Of a DNA stretch of 64,000 bases, positions 36,002 to 44,737 are shown in pieces (the stretch's first letter is position 1; every line of letters begins with the position of its first letter). This DNA comes from Aurantimonas sp. Leaf443 (GTDB lineage: Bacteria > Pseudomonadota > Alphaproteobacteria > Rhizobiales > Rhizobiaceae), in NCBI RefSeq assembly GCF_001425575.1, contig NZ_LMRD01000007.1, positions 186,001-250,000 of the forward strand, read 5' to 3'. The translations under genes were made by a program, and so were the position numbers. The notes beneath the pieces were generated by a model that saw nothing but the letters and a program-made list of their open reading frames with translations, was not told where the DNA came from and did not search any database.

Positions 36002-36941
36002 GGCCTTCCGCCCCGCGCCCCCCCTCCGGCGCGCGCGCCGCATCGCCCTCGTCACGGCGACGCTCGACCGCCATGCCCGCGATCTCCTGAAGGCCTTCGC
36101 GGCGCAGGGTGCCGAAGCGCATGCGGTGGAGCTCGCCGAGATCGGCTTCGACAGCGAGGCCCGGCACGGGCTCGTGCTGCCGCAGTTCGGCGAGGACCTG
36201 CCGGATGCGGTCTGCCTGCGCACGCTGGACGCGGGCAGCTTCGAGCAGGTCACGCGCCGGCTCGGCATCCTGCACGCGCTGGAAAGGCTCGGCGTGCCCG
36301 TCTCCAACGGCCCGCGCGCCGTCGAGAACTGCGTCGACAAGTCGATGACGAGCTTTCTCCTGGCCCGCGCCGGCGTGCCGAGCCCGCGCAGCTTCGTGGT
36401 GGAGACGCGGCAGGAGGCCGCCGCGATCCTGAAACGCGAGGGCGGTCCGCTGGTGCTCAAGCCCCTCTTCGGCGCGCAGGGCAAGGGCCTGGCGCTGATC
36501 GAGCGCGAGGCCGACCTGCCGGAGCCGGCGGCGGCCGCCGGCGTCTACTATCTCCAGCGCTTCGCCGGAGCGCTGCGCGACGGGCGCTTCAGCGACTATC
36601 GCCACCTCGTCTCCGCCGGCCGCGTCGTCGCCGCCATGCGGCGCGAGGCGCCGGGCTGGATCACCAACATCAAGCAGGGCGCGACGGGCCATCCCATCGC
36701 GCCGGACGCCGAGCTCGACGCGCTGGCGGCGGCGGCGGCGCGCGCGGTGGGCGCGGACTTCTGCGGCGTCGATCTCCTGCGCGACCCGGACGGGCGCGCG
36801 CAGGTGATCGAGGTGAATTCCATGCCCGCCTGGACGGGGCTCGAACAGGCGACCGGGCTCGACATTCCCGCCATCCGCGTGCGCGATCTCCTGGCCCGGC
36901 TCGAAACGACCGCGCCCAGCGCCGCCATCGCGGCGGCCTGA
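35994..36941 (+). CDS. RimK-like ATP-grasp ligase of the H4MPT cluster
   Basis: ATP-grasp ligase of 315 residues of the RimK/MptN type. It has GVPVSNGPRAVENCVDKSMTSFLLARAG near 100-127, the KPLFGAQGKGL nucleotide loop near 158, YYLQRFAG, DYRHLVSAGRVVAAMRRE, WITNIKQGA, DFCGVDLL and IEVNSMPAWTGLEQATG with the metal-binding Glu and Asn. In archaea MptN adds glutamate to H4MPT to make tetrahydrosarcinapterin; a similar glutamyl or amino-acid addition to dH4MPT is plausible here but unproven. Start is the TTG at 35994, within the end of mch. It is one of two ATP-grasp genes in this operon. Confidence 0.88.
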   Translation: MTEAFRPAPPLRRARRIALVTATLDRHARDLLKAFAAQGAEAHAVELAEIGFDSEARHGLVLPQFGEDLPDAVCLRTLDAGSFEQVTRRLGILHALERLGVPVSNGPRAVENCVDKSMTSFLLARAGVPSPRSFVVETRQEAAAILKREGGPLVLKPLFGAQGKGLALIEREADLPEPAAAAGVYYLQRFAGALRDGRFSDYRHLVSAGRVVAAMRREAPGWITNIKQGATGHPIAPDAELDALAAAAARAVGADFCGVDLLRDPDGRAQVIEVNSMPAWTGLEQATGLDIPAIRVRDLLARLETTAPSAAIAAA

Positions 36942-36945
36942 CGCG

Positions 36946-37833
36946 GTGAGGCCGGCGTCCCCCTTGCCCGCGCCCGCCATCGAGGCCGCCTTCCTCGCCG
37001 CCTGCCGCGCCGAGATCGCCGCGCTGAAACCCGGCAACGTCCATCGGTTCGCGCCCGGCCACGGCATGGAGGCGGCGACCTTCGAGGCGAGCGCGCTGGC
37101 CTCGGCGCCGTCTCTGGCCGCCCCCGGCGCCCCGGTCGGCCGGCGGGTGCTGGAGAGCGTCGAGGCAAGCTTTGCGGCGGTCGGCGTCAACACCAATCTC
37201 GGCATCCTCCTCCTCAGCGCCCCGCTCGCGCTGGCGGCCGAGCGCGGCGGCTACGGACAGGGCGCCGCCGCGCTCCGCCGCGCGACGCAGGCCGTCCTCG
37301 CCGGCCTCGACGCTGCGGACGCCAGCCATGTCTTCCAGGCCATCGCCCGCGCCTCGCCCGGCGGGCTCGGCCGCCACGAGGGCGCCGATGTCCGGCGGCC
37401 GCCGACGATCTCCCTCGTCGAGGCCATGCGCCTTGCCGCCGGCCACGACCTCGTCGCGCGCCAGTATGCCGACGGCTATGCCGACATCTTCGAAACCGGC
37501 CTGCCGGCGCTCGGCGGCGCCGGCGCTGATTCCCCGCTCCTGTCCGACCCGGCCTTCGGGCCGGCGGGCACGGCCTACCTCGCATTCGCCGCGCGCCACC
37601 CCGACAGCCATATCCTGCGAAAGTACGGGGCGGGCGTCGCCGAGACGGTGCGAGGCGACCTCGCGGACCTCGCTAAGCACCTGATATCGGAGAAGGAAGC
37701 CGCCACGCGCTTCGAGCGCGCGCTCGCCCTCGACGCCTCGCTCAAGGCGCGTGGCCTCAACCCCGGCACTTCGGCCGATCTGACGGTCGCCAGCCTTTTC
37801 GCCAAGAGCCTTGCGGAAGGGGGCCCGCGATGA
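36946..37833 (+). CDS. CitG-family (triphosphoribosyl-dephospho-CoA synthase-like) protein
   Basis: Product of 295 residues, related to CitG/MdcB, which transfer a triphosphoribosyl group. Family blocks: CRAEIAALKPGNVHRFAPGHGM near residues 19-40, GVNTNLGILLLSAPLALAAE at about 79-98, ISLVEAMRLAAGHDLVARQYADGY (around 155-178), SHILRKYGAGVAE, and the ending GLNPGTSADLTVASLF. No citrate lyase or malonate decarboxylase genes are present, so a role in dH4MPT biosynthesis, where family members occur beside fae in methylotrophs, is likelier. GTG start at 36946, four bases after the preceding stop. Confidence 0.88.
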   Translation: MRPASPLPAPAIEAAFLAACRAEIAALKPGNVHRFAPGHGMEAATFEASALASAPSLAAPGAPVGRRVLESVEASFAAVGVNTNLGILLLSAPLALAAERGGYGQGAAALRRATQAVLAGLDAADASHVFQAIARASPGGLGRHEGADVRRPPTISLVEAMRLAAGHDLVARQYADGYADIFETGLPALGGAGADSPLLSDPAFGPAGTAYLAFAARHPDSHILRKYGAGVAETVRGDLADLAKHLISEKEAATRFERALALDASLKARGLNPGTSADLTVASLFAKSLAEGGPR

Positions 37834-37926
37834 TTGACTGTCGCGCAGCGGGGCCCATTTCGGCCCCGTAGCTATCTGGCCAACCGGTCCGTGCAAGCGG
37901 ATGCCGCAACAAGGATAGCCGCGTCC

Positions 37927-37943
37927 ACGTCGAGTTTCGACGT
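37927..37943. promoter_or_regulatory. 7-bp inverted repeat upstream of fae
   Basis: ACGTCGA, three bases, TCGACGT, centred 133 bases before the fae start in the 234-base gap after the CitG-family gene. The gap also contains a GC hairpin at 37849-37868 (7-bp stem). The gap likely holds the strong, separate fae promoter. The repeat is a candidate operator only. Confidence 0.35.
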
Positions 37944-38067
37944 TGGGAGGGGTCGCGGCGACGGGAGACTTGAAGGCCGCGACACTGATCCCGAACGAGA
38001 TCGTTGAACGGGCAAGGCGGTTTCCGCCGGCCGGTTCTGTCGTCAACGAAATTAGGAGGAGCCCTCG

Positions 38068-38577
38068 ATGGCAACAATCAACAAGGTAATGGTCGGCGAG
38101 TCGCTGGTCGGCGACGGCAACGAGGTCGCCCATATCGACCTGATCATCGGACCCCGCGGTTCCGCCGCCGAGGCCGCGTTCTGCAACTCGCTGACCAACA
38201 ACAAGGACGGCTTCACCACCCTCCTGGCGGTCGTCGCGCCGAACCTGCCCTGCAAGCCGAACACGGTGATGTTCAACAAGGTCACCATCAAGGGCGCCAA
38301 GCAGGCCGTCCAGATGTTCGGCCCGGCCCAGACGGCCGTCGCGCGCGCCGTCGCCGACTCGGTCGAGAAGGGCATCATCCCGGCCGCCGAGGCCGACGAC
38401 CTCTTCATCTGCGTGGGTGTCTTCATCCACTGGGAAGCCGAGGACGACGCCAAGATCCGCGACTACAACTATCAGGCGACGATGGAGTCCATCGAGCGCG
38501 CCGTCCGCGGCACGCCGACGGCCGCCGAGGTCGTCCAGAAGAAGGGCACCGCCGCCCATCCCTTCGCCGGCGCCTAG
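38068..38577 (+). CDS. fae: Formaldehyde-activating enzyme
   Basis: Condenses formaldehyde with H4MPT to methylene-H4MPT, the entry point of the pathway. The 169-residue product is nearly canonical: [28 protein letters not shown] at the start with the catalytic-base His22, [38 protein letters not shown] across 50-87, [12 protein letters not shown], and [21 protein letters not shown]. The ribosome site TTAGGAGGA at ten bases is the strongest in the window, as expected for an abundant enzyme. Preceded by its own intergenic region and followed by a good terminator. Confidence 0.98.
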   Translation: MATINKVMVGESLVGDGNEVAHIDLIIGPRGSAAEAAFCNSLTNNKDGFTTLLAVVAPNLPCKPNTVMFNKVTIKGAKQAVQMFGPAQTAVARAVADSVEKGIIPAAEADDLFICVGVFIHWEAEDDAKIRDYNYQATMESIERAVRGTPTAAEVVQKKGTAAHPFAGA

Positions 38578-38685
38578 ACAAGGAACCATCCCGGGGAAGA
38601 AGAGAAGCCGGCGATGCCCGCAGGCCTTCTCCGGCGATTGGCAGCCAAGTTCGGGTTCCAGTAGGACCCCGCGCGAGATGCGACG

Positions 38686-38707
38686 AAAAGGGGCTTCGGC
38701 CCCTTTT
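38686..38707. terminator. Rho-independent terminator after fae
   Basis: Perfect stem AAAAGGGGC/GCCCCTTTT (38686-38694 with 38699-38707) with a stable TTCG tetraloop. It works in both directions, between the end of fae and the end of the leftward HisA-like gene. Confidence 0.85.
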
Positions 38708-38775
38708 CCATGTCCGGCGCCGGCCCTTGGCGGCTGCGATGCGGGCCGGCGGCGCTCGACGGTCCGGCCGCCGCT

Positions 38776-39465
38776 TCAGGATGCCCTGCAAGGCCCCGCG
38801 AGGCGCCCGTCATGCAGGGCGCTCGCCACCAGCGCGCCGGCGATCCCCGCCGCCTCGAGCGCCGCGACATCGCCGGGCCCGCGCACGCCGCCGGCGGCAT
38901 AGACCGCCCGCCCCCCGGCCCGCGCCTTCACCGCCGTCAGCTTGTCGAGGTCCGGTCCCGCCCCGCTGCCGACTTTCGCGAGCGTCATCACGACGATGCG
39001 CCCCGGCCAGAGGCCGGCATCCTCCAGAAGGGCGGAATCGCCGAGAAACGCGTCGCCGCGAAAGTCGAGCGACAGGACGACGTCGCCGCGCCCGGCCAGC
39101 GCCTCCATCTCGCCGCGCCCGGCCAGCGTCTCGCTGCCGAGGACGCAGACGCGGCCGGGCTCGGCGAGAAGCGCCAGCGCCTGGCGGGCCGTGCGGATGC
39201 CGGCATCCACCCAGATCTCCGCCTGCGGGCACTGCGCCGCCACCGCCAAGACGGCCGCCTCGTTCGGCGCGCGCCCGGCGATCGCGTCGAGATCGGCGAG
39301 GTAGAAGGCCGGGAAGGGCCCGAGCCCCTGCAGGCCCGCCGCCACGTTGCGCGGTTCGGCGTCCGGGCTCAGCGGCGTCTCGATCGGCCGGTAATTCGCC
39401 CGATCCCCCATCACGCCGCGCACCACGAGGCCGCCGAGGAGATCGAGAACCGGGATGATCTGCAT
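38776..39465 (-). CDS. HisA/HisF-related protein of the H4MPT cluster
   Basis: TIM-barrel protein of 229 residues resembling HisA: MQIIPVLDLLGGLVVRG, FPAFYLADLDAIAG near 50-63, IWVDAGIRTARQAL, VLSLDFRGDAFLGD (near 130), and YAAGGVRGPGDVAALEAAGIAGALVASALHDG near the C-terminus, where HisA has its second phosphate site. It is not the histidine-pathway enzyme: no his genes are near and the sequence is shorter and diverged. HisA-like proteins recur with bacterial and archaeal methanopterin/methanofuran genes. It is divergent from the hydantoinase-like gene across 66 bases. Confidence 0.85.
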   Translation of the reverse strand: MQIIPVLDLLGGLVVRGVMGDRANYRPIETPLSPDAEPRNVAAGLQGLGPFPAFYLADLDAIAGRAPNEAAVLAVAAQCPQAEIWVDAGIRTARQALALLAEPGRVCVLGSETLAGRGEMEALAGRGDVVLSLDFRGDAFLGDSALLEDAGLWPGRIVVMTLAKVGSGAGPDLDKLTAVKARAGGRAVYAAGGVRGPGDVAALEAAGIAGALVASALHDGRLAGPCRAS

Positions 39466-39531
39466 GGGTCGCGCACCGTGGGCCGGGGATGGTAGGAAGA
39501 GGCCCTATCAGATCGGACCGGGAATGACATC

Positions 39532-40551
39532 GTGAGACGCATGGGCTGGGACGTGGGCGGCGCGCATCTGAAGGCCGCGCTCTGCGAGGGCGAGCGCGTG
39601 ATCCGGGTGTGGCAGGCGGCGACGCCCCTGTGGCAGGGCCTGTCGCATCTGGAAGGCGCGCTCGCCGCCATCCTCGCCGAAGCGCCGGAGGTGGAACGCC
39701 ACGGCGTGACGATGACGGGCGAACTCTCCGACATCTTCGCCTCGCGCCGCGAGGGCGTGGAACGCCTCGCCGCCCTGATGGCCGAGCGTCTCGGCGCCGA
39801 GACCGCGATCTATGCCGGCGCCCGCGGCTTCGTGCGCCCGTCCGACAGCGGCGTCGTCTTCGCCGAGATCGCCTCGGCCAACTGGCATGCCAGCGCCGCC
39901 TTCGCGGCCGAGACCGTGGAAGACGGCCTCTTCCTCGACATGGGCTCGACGACGACCGACATCGTGCCGATGCGCGCCGGGACCGTTCGCGCCGCCGCGA
40001 TCGACGACCACGGACGCCTCGCCAGGGGCGAACTCGTCTATCAGGGCTATACGCGCACGGCCCTCATGGGCGTTGCGCGCGCCGTGCCCTTCGCGGGAGC
40101 GGAGATCGGGGTGATGAACGAATATTTCGCCACGATGGCGGACGTGCGCCGCCTGATCGGACGGCTCGACGAGGCCGAGGACCTGTTTCCGGCGGCGGAC
40201 GGGCGCGAGAAGTCCGTGCCGGCCTCGCGCGCACGCCTCGCGCGCATGATCGGGCTCGATGCCGGCGACGCGCCGGACGCCGCCTGGGAGGGCCTGGCCG
40301 AGGCCTTCGTGGAAGCGCAGCTGCGCCTCGTCCACGACGCGGCCCTGCGCGTCCTCTCGCGCGAGCCCATCCCGGCGGACGCCCCCGTCGTCACCGCCGG
40401 GGCCGGCCGCGCCGTCCTCTCCCGCCTCGCCTCCCGCCTCGATCGCGGCGTCGTCGACATGGCCGACCTCTTCGACGCGCCGGGGGCCTTGCGCGACGCC
40501 ATCGGCCGCGCCGCCCCCGCCGCCGCCATCGCGGTTCTCGCCGGGCGCTGA
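39532..40551 (+). CDS. H4MPT-linked hydantoinase/oxoprolinase-like protein
   Basis: ASKHA-fold protein of 339 residues, matching the family of uncharacterised proteins always found with H4MPT-linked C1 transfer genes. It has the phosphate-1 loop MGWDVGGAHLKAAL near residue 4, MTGELSDIFASRREGVERL around 61-79, SANWHASAAF, the phosphate-2 loop LDMGSTTTDIVPM at about 140-152, and RTALMGVARAVPFAG. ATP-dependent chemistry is expected from the fold, but the reaction is not established to my knowledge; dH4MPT or methanofuran-analogue synthesis is the usual inference. GTG start at 39532; the ATG at 39541 is an alternative. Confidence 0.88.
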   Translation: MRRMGWDVGGAHLKAALCEGERVIRVWQAATPLWQGLSHLEGALAAILAEAPEVERHGVTMTGELSDIFASRREGVERLAALMAERLGAETAIYAGARGFVRPSDSGVVFAEIASANWHASAAFAAETVEDGLFLDMGSTTTDIVPMRAGTVRAAAIDDHGRLARGELVYQGYTRTALMGVARAVPFAGAEIGVMNEYFATMADVRRLIGRLDEAEDLFPAADGREKSVPASRARLARMIGLDAGDAPDAAWEGLAEAFVEAQLRLVHDAALRVLSREPIPADAPVVTAGAGRAVLSRLASRLDRGVVDMADLFDAPGALRDAIGRAAPAAAIAVLAGR

Positions 40552-40570
40552 GCCGGCAGCCAGCACGAAA

Positions 40571-40594
40571 AAGGGGCCGGTCTCCCGGCCCCTT
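40571..40594. terminator. Bidirectional terminator
   Basis: Perfect 10-bp stem AAGGGGCCGG/CCGGCCCCTT (40571-40580 with 40585-40594) with a TCTC loop, between the convergent hydantoinase-like and paoC genes. Confidence 0.85.
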
Positions 40595-40620
40595 CTCCTA
40601 TCGTCGGGTCTCGCGCGGCG

Positions 40621-42852
40621 TCAGGCCGCGGCGTCGAGGGCGGGCAGGCCCTTCAGCACCTTGTCGAGCGTCATCGGATAGTCGCGCACGCGCACGCCGC
40701 AGGCATTGTAGATGGCATTCGTCACCGCCGCGCCAACGCCGGAAATGGCGAGTTCGCCGATGCCGCGCCCGGCCAGCGGGCTGGCGGCGGGGTCGCGCTC
40801 GTCGAGAAGGACGACCTCGAGCTGCGGCACGTCGGCATTCACCGGCACGTGGTATTCGGCGAGGTCGTGATTGACCATGAGGCCGGTGCGCGTGTCGATC
40901 ACCAGTTCCTCGGTCAGCGCCGTGCCGATGCCGAAGATCTGGCCGCCGTAGCACTGCGAGGTGGCCGTCTTCTCGTTGAGGATGCGGCCGGCCGCGCCCA
41001 CCGTCAGGAGACGGCGGATGCGCGTCTCGCCGGTGACGAGATTGACCGCCGCCTCGCAGAAATGCGCCCCGTAGCTCGCCTGATGCGTCTCCTCGAAGGC
41101 CTTGCCCGGCTTGAAATGGCCGGTCACGCTGATCGCCTCGCCGGCCAGCACCTGCGAGAGCGGCGTCTGCCGGTTACCCGCGATGGCCGCGCCGTCCTTC
41201 AGGGTCAGGTCGTCGGCCGGGACGCCGAGCTTCTTGGCGATGGCCTCCACGATGCCCTCGCAGGCCGTGAAGACCGCCGAGCCGCTCGAATTGGCGCCCC
41301 AGGAACCGCCCGAGCCCGGACCCTGGGCGAGCTTGGAGTCGCCGAGCTGCACGCTTACGTTCTCGATCTTCAGGCCGAGCATCTCGGCGGTGATCTGCTG
41401 CAGGATCGTATAGGTGCCGGTACCGATGTCGGTCATGTCCGTCGAGACCGTGGCGCGGCCGTCGGGCGAGAGGGTGATGTCGGCCTTGGCCTCCTGCAGG
41501 AGGTTCTTGCGCGAGGCGGCGGACATGCCGATGCCCACGAGCCATTCACCCTCGCGGCGCGTGCCCGGCCGGGTGTTGCGCTTCTCCCAGCCGAAGCGCC
41601 TGGCGCCGATGTCCATGCACTCCACCAGCTTGCGCGACGAGAAGGGCAGGCCTTCCTGCGGGTCGACCTCCGGCTCGTTGCGCTTGCGGAACTCGATCGG
41701 GTCGAGGCCGAGCTTCTCGGCCATCTCGTCCATCGCGTTCTCCGTCGCCAGCATGCCCACGGCCTCGCCGGGCGCGCGCATGGAGGAGGAGAGGAGGATG
41801 TTCACGTTCGCCTTGCGATGCGTGATCTGCCGGTTCTCGCCGGCATAGAGGAAGATGGAGGAGATGCCGGCCGGCTCGAAGAACTCGTCGCCCTTCGTGT
41901 TGCCCGTCCAGGTGTCGTGCGCCATCGCGGTGATGCGCCCGTCCTTCGTGGCGCCGAGGCGCACGCGCTGGATCGTGTCGGAGCGGCGCGAGGTCGTCTG
42001 GTAGACCTGCTGGCGCGTCAGCGCCACCTTCACCGGGCGTCCGGTCGCCTTGGCGGCGATCGCGGCGAAGACCGATTCCGGCCCGATGCCGAGCTTGCCG
42101 CCGAAGCCGCCGCCGATGAACGGGTTCACCATGTGCACCTTGGAGGGCGAGATGCCGAGCGCGGCTGCGATCTGCTGCACATTGGTGGAGACGAGCTGGT
42201 AGCAGCCGTAGAGCGTCAGCGCGTCGCCGTCCCAGCGCGCGACGGCCGCGTGCGGCTCCATCGCCGAATGGCTCTGGCTCGGCGTCGTGTAGGTCGCCTC
42301 GAACGTCACTTCGGCCGCGGCGAACGCCTTGTCGAAGTCGCCCTTCGTCACGGTGGAGGGGATCGTGTTGTCGCCGGGATCGTAGGCGTTGGGCTGTTCG
42401 GCGAGGAGGTCGTACTTGCCGTCCGTCTCCTCCACGTCGACGGTGACGAGCTTGGCCGCGTCGCGCGCCACCTCGAAGCTTTCGGCGACGACCATGCAGA
42501 CGGGCTGGCCGAAATAGGTGATCTCGCCCTTGATCGCGGCCGGCTTCTTGTCGCTCGGATCCGCGGCGGCGCGCACGCCGTCCTCGGGCATGACGACATG
42601 AAGCACGCCGGCCATGGAGAGCGCGGGCATGGCGTCGACCGAGCGGATCCTGCCCGCGCCGACGCCGGACGTGACGAGGTAGCCGTAGGCCACCGTCTCG
42701 CCCTTCAGATTCTCGTAGGCGTAGGGCGCGGTGCCCGTGACCTTCAGCGGACCCTCGAACCGGTCGATCGGACGGCCGATCACCCCCTGCACGTCGCGGT
42801 CGAGACGCGTCTCGCCGATCGGCTCGTTCAACTGCATCGTATGGACGGTCAT
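40621..42852 (-). CDS. paoC: PaoC-type molybdenum-binding aldehyde oxidoreductase subunit
   Basis: Large molybdenum-cofactor subunit of a xanthine-oxidase-family enzyme (743 residues). Motifs: [22 protein letters not shown] near 26-47, [16 protein letters not shown], the [13 protein letters not shown] cofactor loop near 240, [40 protein letters not shown], and the catalytic Glu in [11 protein letters not shown] near residue 698. The close match is periplasmic PaoC (YagR), which oxidises aromatic and other aldehydes. No dedicated chaperone (paoD/xdhC) follows it in the window. ATGA overlap with paoB. Confidence 0.92.
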   Translation of the reverse strand: MTVHTMQLNEPIGETRLDRDVQGVIGRPIDRFEGPLKVTGTAPYAYENLKGETVAYGYLVTSGVGAGRIRSVDAMPALSMAGVLHVVMPEDGVRAAADPSDKKPAAIKGEITYFGQPVCMVVAESFEVARDAAKLVTVDVEETDGKYDLLAEQPNAYDPGDNTIPSTVTKGDFDKAFAAAEVTFEATYTTPSQSHSAMEPHAAVARWDGDALTLYGCYQLVSTNVQQIAAALGISPSKVHMVNPFIGGGFGGKLGIGPESVFAAIAAKATGRPVKVALTRQQVYQTTSRRSDTIQRVRLGATKDGRITAMAHDTWTGNTKGDEFFEPAGISSIFLYAGENRQITHRKANVNILLSSSMRAPGEAVGMLATENAMDEMAEKLGLDPIEFRKRNEPEVDPQEGLPFSSRKLVECMDIGARRFGWEKRNTRPGTRREGEWLVGIGMSAASRKNLLQEAKADITLSPDGRATVSTDMTDIGTGTYTILQQITAEMLGLKIENVSVQLGDSKLAQGPGSGGSWGANSSGSAVFTACEGIVEAIAKKLGVPADDLTLKDGAAIAGNRQTPLSQVLAGEAISVTGHFKPGKAFEETHQASYGAHFCEAAVNLVTGETRIRRLLTVGAAGRILNEKTATSQCYGGQIFGIGTALTEELVIDTRTGLMVNHDLAEYHVPVNADVPQLEVVLLDERDPAASPLAGRGIGELAISGVGAAVTNAIYNACGVRVRDYPMTLDKVLKGLPALDAAA

Positions 42853-43832
42853 GCCGCATCTCCCGTCGCTTCGCCGAGCACGGCGGGCAGAACCCGGCGC
42901 ATCAGGTCGATCTTGAAATCGTTCTCGCCATGGCCCCTGGCATCGGCCAGGAGCGTCTCGGCGGCCTTGTCGAAGAGAGCCTTCGTGGGCGCCTGCCCCG
43001 TCAGCACCGCCTCGACCTCCGCGCGGCGCCAGGGCATCGGCCCGATGCCGCCGAAGCCGAGCCGCACATCCGTCATGCGGCCCTCCTCCATCACCACCAC
43101 GGCGGCGACGGAGACGAGGGCGAAGGCGTAGGAGGCGCGGTCGCGGACCTTGCGGTAGACATGCCGGCCGCCGGGCGCCTTGGGCAGGCGGATGGCGGTG
43201 ATGAGCTCGCCCGCCTCCAGCACCGTCTCGAGATGCGGCGTGTCGCCGGGCAGGCGGTAGAAGTCGCCGAGCGCGATCCTGCGGCTCGAGCCGTCCGCCT
43301 TCACCGTCTCGACGGACGCGTCGAGGACGCGCATGGCCACCGCCATGTCCGACGGGTGCGTGGCGATGCAGTGCTCGGACGTGCCGACGATGGCGAGGAT
43401 GCGGTTGAACCCCTCCATCGCGTCGCAGCCCGAGCCCGGCTCGCGCTTGTTGCAGCGCGCGTTGGTCTCGTAGAAATAGCCGCAGCGCGTGCGCTGCAGG
43501 AGATTGCCGCCGGTCGTCGCCTTGTTGCGCAGCTGGCCGGAGGCACCGGCGAGGAGCGCGCGCGAGAGGACGGCGTAATCCTTGCGGATGCGCGCGTCGG
43601 CGGCGAGATCGGAATTGGTGACGAGCGCGCCGATGCGCACACCCTCGCCATCGACCTCAATGTCCTTCAGCGGCAGGCGCGTGATGTCGACGAGGCGCTC
43701 GGGCGTCTCGATCTGCAGCTTCATCAGGTCGAGAAGATTGGTGCCGCCGGCGATGAACTTGGTGGCGGCCTGCGCGGCGACGGCCGAGGCCTCTGCGGCG
43801 CTCGAGGCGCGCGAATAGTCGAAGCTCTTCAT
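42849..43832 (-). CDS. paoB: PaoB-type FAD-binding subunit with extra Fe-S insertion
   Basis: FAD subunit (327 residues) of the aldehyde oxidoreductase. N-terminal FAD loop [18 protein letters not shown] at 25-42, second FAD region [25 protein letters not shown] at 93-117, and the Cys-rich segment with C117, C127 and C136, which in PaoB and related enzymes binds an additional [4Fe-4S] cluster. C-terminal [20 protein letters not shown] closes the CO-dehydrogenase-flavoprotein domain. ATGA overlaps at both ends make paoABC one translational unit. Xanthine dehydrogenase FAD subunits lack this insertion. Confidence 0.92.
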   Translation of the reverse strand: MKSFDYSRASSAAEASAVAAQAATKFIAGGTNLLDLMKLQIETPERLVDITRLPLKDIEVDGEGVRIGALVTNSDLAADARIRKDYAVLSRALLAGASGQLRNKATTGGNLLQRTRCGYFYETNARCNKREPGSGCDAMEGFNRILAIVGTSEHCIATHPSDMAVAMRVLDASVETVKADGSSRRIALGDFYRLPGDTPHLETVLEAGELITAIRLPKAPGGRHVYRKVRDRASYAFALVSVAAVVVMEEGRMTDVRLGFGGIGPMPWRRAEVEAVLTGQAPTKALFDKAAETLLADARGHGENDFKIDLMRRVLPAVLGEATGDAA

Positions 43833-44341
43833 GCCGCGCCCTTCTCGCTGGTGGCGACGGTGCGGATGGCGTCGACGATGTTGGGATAGGCCGAGCAACG
43901 GCAGATATTGCCGCTCATGCGCTCGGAGATCTCCGCGTCGGAGAGTTCGGGCCGGCCTTCGAGATCGCCGGAGACGTTGCTCGCCCAGCCGTCGCGGGCC
44001 TCGCCCAGCATGCCGACGGCCGATACGATCTGGCCCGGCGTGCAGTAGCCGCACTGATAGCCGTCATGGTGGAGGAAGCTCTCCTGCATCGGATGCAGGT
44101 CGCCCGGCTGGCCGAGCCCCTCGATCGTGGTGATCTCGTCGCCGTCGTGCATAACGGCCAGCGTCAGGCAGGAATTGATGCGGCGCCCGTTCACGAGGAC
44201 GGTGCAGGCCCCGCACTGGCCGTGGTCGCAGCCCTTCTTCGTGCCGGTGAGGTGGAGATGTTCGCGCAGCGCATCGAGCAGCGACGTGCGCGGGTCGAGG
44301 TCGAGCTCATGCCCGGTCCCGTTGATGGTGAGAAGCGTCAA
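43829..44341 (-). CDS. paoA: PaoA-type [2Fe-2S] subunit
   Basis: Iron-sulfur subunit (170 residues) with two [2Fe-2S] clusters: plant-type C38, C43, C46, C58 in [24 protein letters not shown] pieces, and helical-domain C97, C100 and the CRC pair near 147-149. I chose the TTG at 44341, preceded by GAAGGGC; no ATG lies closer than the far upstream 44515, which adds 58 residues unlike any PaoA. This start leaves no Tat signal, whereas E. coli PaoA has one, so the complex may be cytoplasmic or the N-terminus different. A decayed partial copy exists at 45735-45937. Confidence 0.87.
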   Translation of the reverse strand: MTLLTINGTGHELDLDPRTSLLDALREHLHLTGTKKGCDHGQCGACTVLVNGRRINSCLTLAVMHDGDEITTIEGLGQPGDLHPMQESFLHHDGYQCGYCTPGQIVSAVGMLGEARDGWASNVSGDLEGRPELSDAEISERMSGNICRCSAYPNIVDAIRTVATSEKGAA

Positions 44342-44383
44342 GGATAGGCCCTTCGGTCTTCGCGCCAGACCGATATGCAGTCT

Positions 44384-44405
44384 GGAACGGTTCGAATGTT
44401 CCGTT
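44384..44405. promoter_or_regulatory. Conserved dyad upstream of paoA
   Basis: A 22-base block containing GGAAC, nine bases, GTTCC, and also AACGG...CCGTT symmetry, 43-64 bases before the paoA start. The same 22 bases are unchanged at 45902-45923 upstream of the paoA remnant, although neighbouring bases differ. Candidate operator or promoter element. Confidence 0.4.
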
Positions 44406-44737
44406 AACGGGACCGAGGGCGAAAGGTTCGCCGCGGCGCGGCGCCGCGGCAGACGAATTCCGGAGCCGACGAGCATTTCCAGTCGGTATGCACGCCCAGA
44501 CTGTCGGCAGGGCATTCTCTAGCCGTAGAGAAAATGGCGTGCGCCGGCTATCATGTCCGAATGACGTTTCTGCTCTGCACAGGGAAGAGCGTTCCGAGTC
44601 CGCTCACTGCGAACCCGCCGGCCGAGGCGGCGAATTCGGTTGAATGTCAAATCAATCCTTGAAATAAAATCGATTATTGCCGCGCCGAAAGTGCGATCAT
44701 CTCAGCGAAATGATAAGAAAATAGGACGACCCAAAAA
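44406..44737. other. AT-richer gap before the sulfotransferase gene
   Basis: No gene seen. From about 44640 to 44735 the composition falls sharply compared with the rest of the window, with stretches such as TTGAAATAAAATCGATTATT and AATGATAAGAAAATAGG. It probably holds the promoter of the downstream gene and may have been imported with it. Confidence 0.6.

Noticed and set aside
36946-37833. CitG-family gene as evidence for citrate or malonate decarboxylase
   Set aside because: No citrate lyase or malonate decarboxylase subunits nearby; the gene is embedded in the H4MPT operon.
38776-39465. HisA of histidine biosynthesis
   Set aside because: No other his genes, shorter and diverged sequence, and a location typical of H4MPT-associated HisA-like proteins.
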